Shown here: positions 63,513 to 64,000 of the stretch, one piece after another
Numbering within the stretch: the first letter of the stretch is position 1
Layout: each line of letters starts with the position of its first letter
Origin: VFJZ01 sp046598415
GTDB taxonomy: Bacteria; Actinomycetota; Thermoleophilia; Gaiellales; F1-60-MAGs149
Reading direction: 5' to 3'
NCBI GenBank assembly: GCA_046598415.1
Contig: JBKJIG010000173.1
Coordinates: 27,150-91,149, forward strand
Length of the DNA stretch: 64,000 bases
Notes under the pieces: generated by a model
The model's database searches: none
Seen by the model: the letters and a program-made list of their open reading frames with translations, nothing else
Told to the model about the DNA's origin: nothing
Made by a program: the position numbers and the translations under genes

Positions 63513-64000
63513 AGCGACGGCACCAGGAGAGCGGAGCTTCAATCTGATCGGCACCCATCCGGCGATCGCCGTGCGACCGTGGGACTGCGAGTCTGTCCAG
63601 GCGTGTTGTCAGCGGTGACGAGAAATAGAAACTACCTGTAAAAATTTCCAATTTAGAGCGCGCGCGGCGTCGCGGGCGCGGGCGTGGGAGCTGGGCGCAG
63701 CGCCCGAGCGGCTGGTGATCGACATCGATGCGACGCTCGTCGGGAGCCATTCCGAGAAGCGTCACGAACGACGAGAGCGTGACGAAGGCTGCGAGCAGAA
63801 CAGCCCCCGACCAGCCGGACGCGTTGCAGGGTGCGCGCGGATTCGGTCTGGCTCAGTGCTGTGTTACGCCGAGGCATATCTCGCCGCAGTCGAACTCGTA
63901 GTCGAGACCGCCGGCCTTGAATACGACGCGAGGCCAGGGACCGATCTTTCGAATGAGAAGGTGTTCGATTTGCGAGGATTCCTCAGGCGCCCAGTCTGAT
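63513..64000. other. Element DNA after the integrase, no intact gene seen
   Basis: Lower-GC patches (63615-63655: agaaatagaaactacctgta, then an A/T run) flank a transposase remnant. The rest (63757-64000) has an open plus-strand frame to 63999 that, after the transposase motif, matches nothing I recognise. No terminator or promoter is convincing. Confidence 0.5.
63664..63756 (+). pseudogene. IS1380-family transposase remnant
   Basis: The plus-strand frame reads RARAWELGAAPERLVIDIDATLVGSHSEK, matching the conserved DIDATLV..HSEK motif around the first catalytic Asp of IS1380-type transposases. Similarity stops abruptly after SEK and no further transposase follows, so this is a decayed fragment. 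Confidence 0.7.

Noticed and set aside
63715..63999. 94-codon frame at the right edge as a functional gene
   Set aside because: Only its first ~14 residues, with the codons before them, match the IS1380 transposase motif. The remainder is unrelated and there is no credible start signal.
1..64000. CRISPR array, rRNA operon or replication origin
   Set aside because: No series of regularly spaced direct repeats, no rRNA-like stretches, and no dnaA/dnaN or DnaA-box cluster was seen.

Overview
The window looks like a chromosomal segment of a very GC-rich actinobacterium. The gene set, the many leaderless promoters and the large Alu-domain SRP RNA suggest class Thermoleophilia (Solirubrobacterales/Gaiellales-like). 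That placement is inference; no rRNA is present to confirm it.

Layout. (1) 1-7938: right end of a bacterial microcompartment (BMC) operon. It holds a CoA-acylating aldehyde dehydrogenase cut by the window edge, a small BMC-locus protein, four consecutive BMC-P vertex genes and a malate/lactate dehydrogenase, all overlapping by 4 bases or less. Next come a convergent GAF-GAF-PucR regulator and a divergent amidase plus MDR oxidoreductase, then an Ldh2-type dehydrogenase. (2) 8011-17513: a membrane protein, an SDR/DUF2867 protein, an SDR, and a cell-surface run (secreted metalloprotease, O-antigen-ligase-like protein, PQQ-like propeller, GT87-like transferase, ROK kinase). (3) 17580-24746: MGMT / ECF sigma / zinc-finger anti-sigma, M3 peptidase, EamA transporter, sucCD and a PLP aminotransferase. 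(4) 24790-37423: PAS-GGDEF-HD-GYP protein, amidase, LapA-like protein, PDZ-Lon protease, YbaK, ureohydrolase, a 905-residue secreted Ig-like protein, pabB-pabC-pabA and a CAP protein. (5) 37564-42978: NADP isocitrate dehydrogenase and an sdhA-sdhB-sdhE operon without classical membrane anchors; with sucCD these are TCA-cycle genes. (6) 42975-53771: coiled-coil/beta-CASP MBL protein, EcsC-like protein, nuclease, phosphoesterase, asd-lysC, recR-ybaB-dnaX and the large SRP RNA. (7) 53817-62135: quinone oxidoreductase, ppa, OsmC, two tRNAs, a GH3 enzyme, msrB, acyltransferase, a sigma-region-2-only protein with a putative anti-sigma partner, truncated globin and a BNR-type protein. (8) 62175-64000: a displaced 3' fragment of tRNA-Ser(CGA), a tyrosine integrase and an IS1380-like transposase remnant. 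This is the left end of an integrated element that runs past the window.

Expression signals are unusually readable. At about 20 genes a TANNNT-type -10 hexamer ends 5-8 nt before the start codon, which implies leaderless mRNAs. At the tRNA-Val, tRNA-Ser and SRP genes the same hexamer sits exactly 11 nt before the mature 5' end. I used this to choose several starts and to support one 62-codon gene. Two dispersed extragenic repeat families were also seen.

The strongest candidates for something undescribed are the BMC locus with four tandem vertex paralogs and a dehydrogenase, the sigma2-only mini-sigma/anti-sigma pair, the coiled-coil fused beta-CASP protein, and the structured 46620-46712 region.
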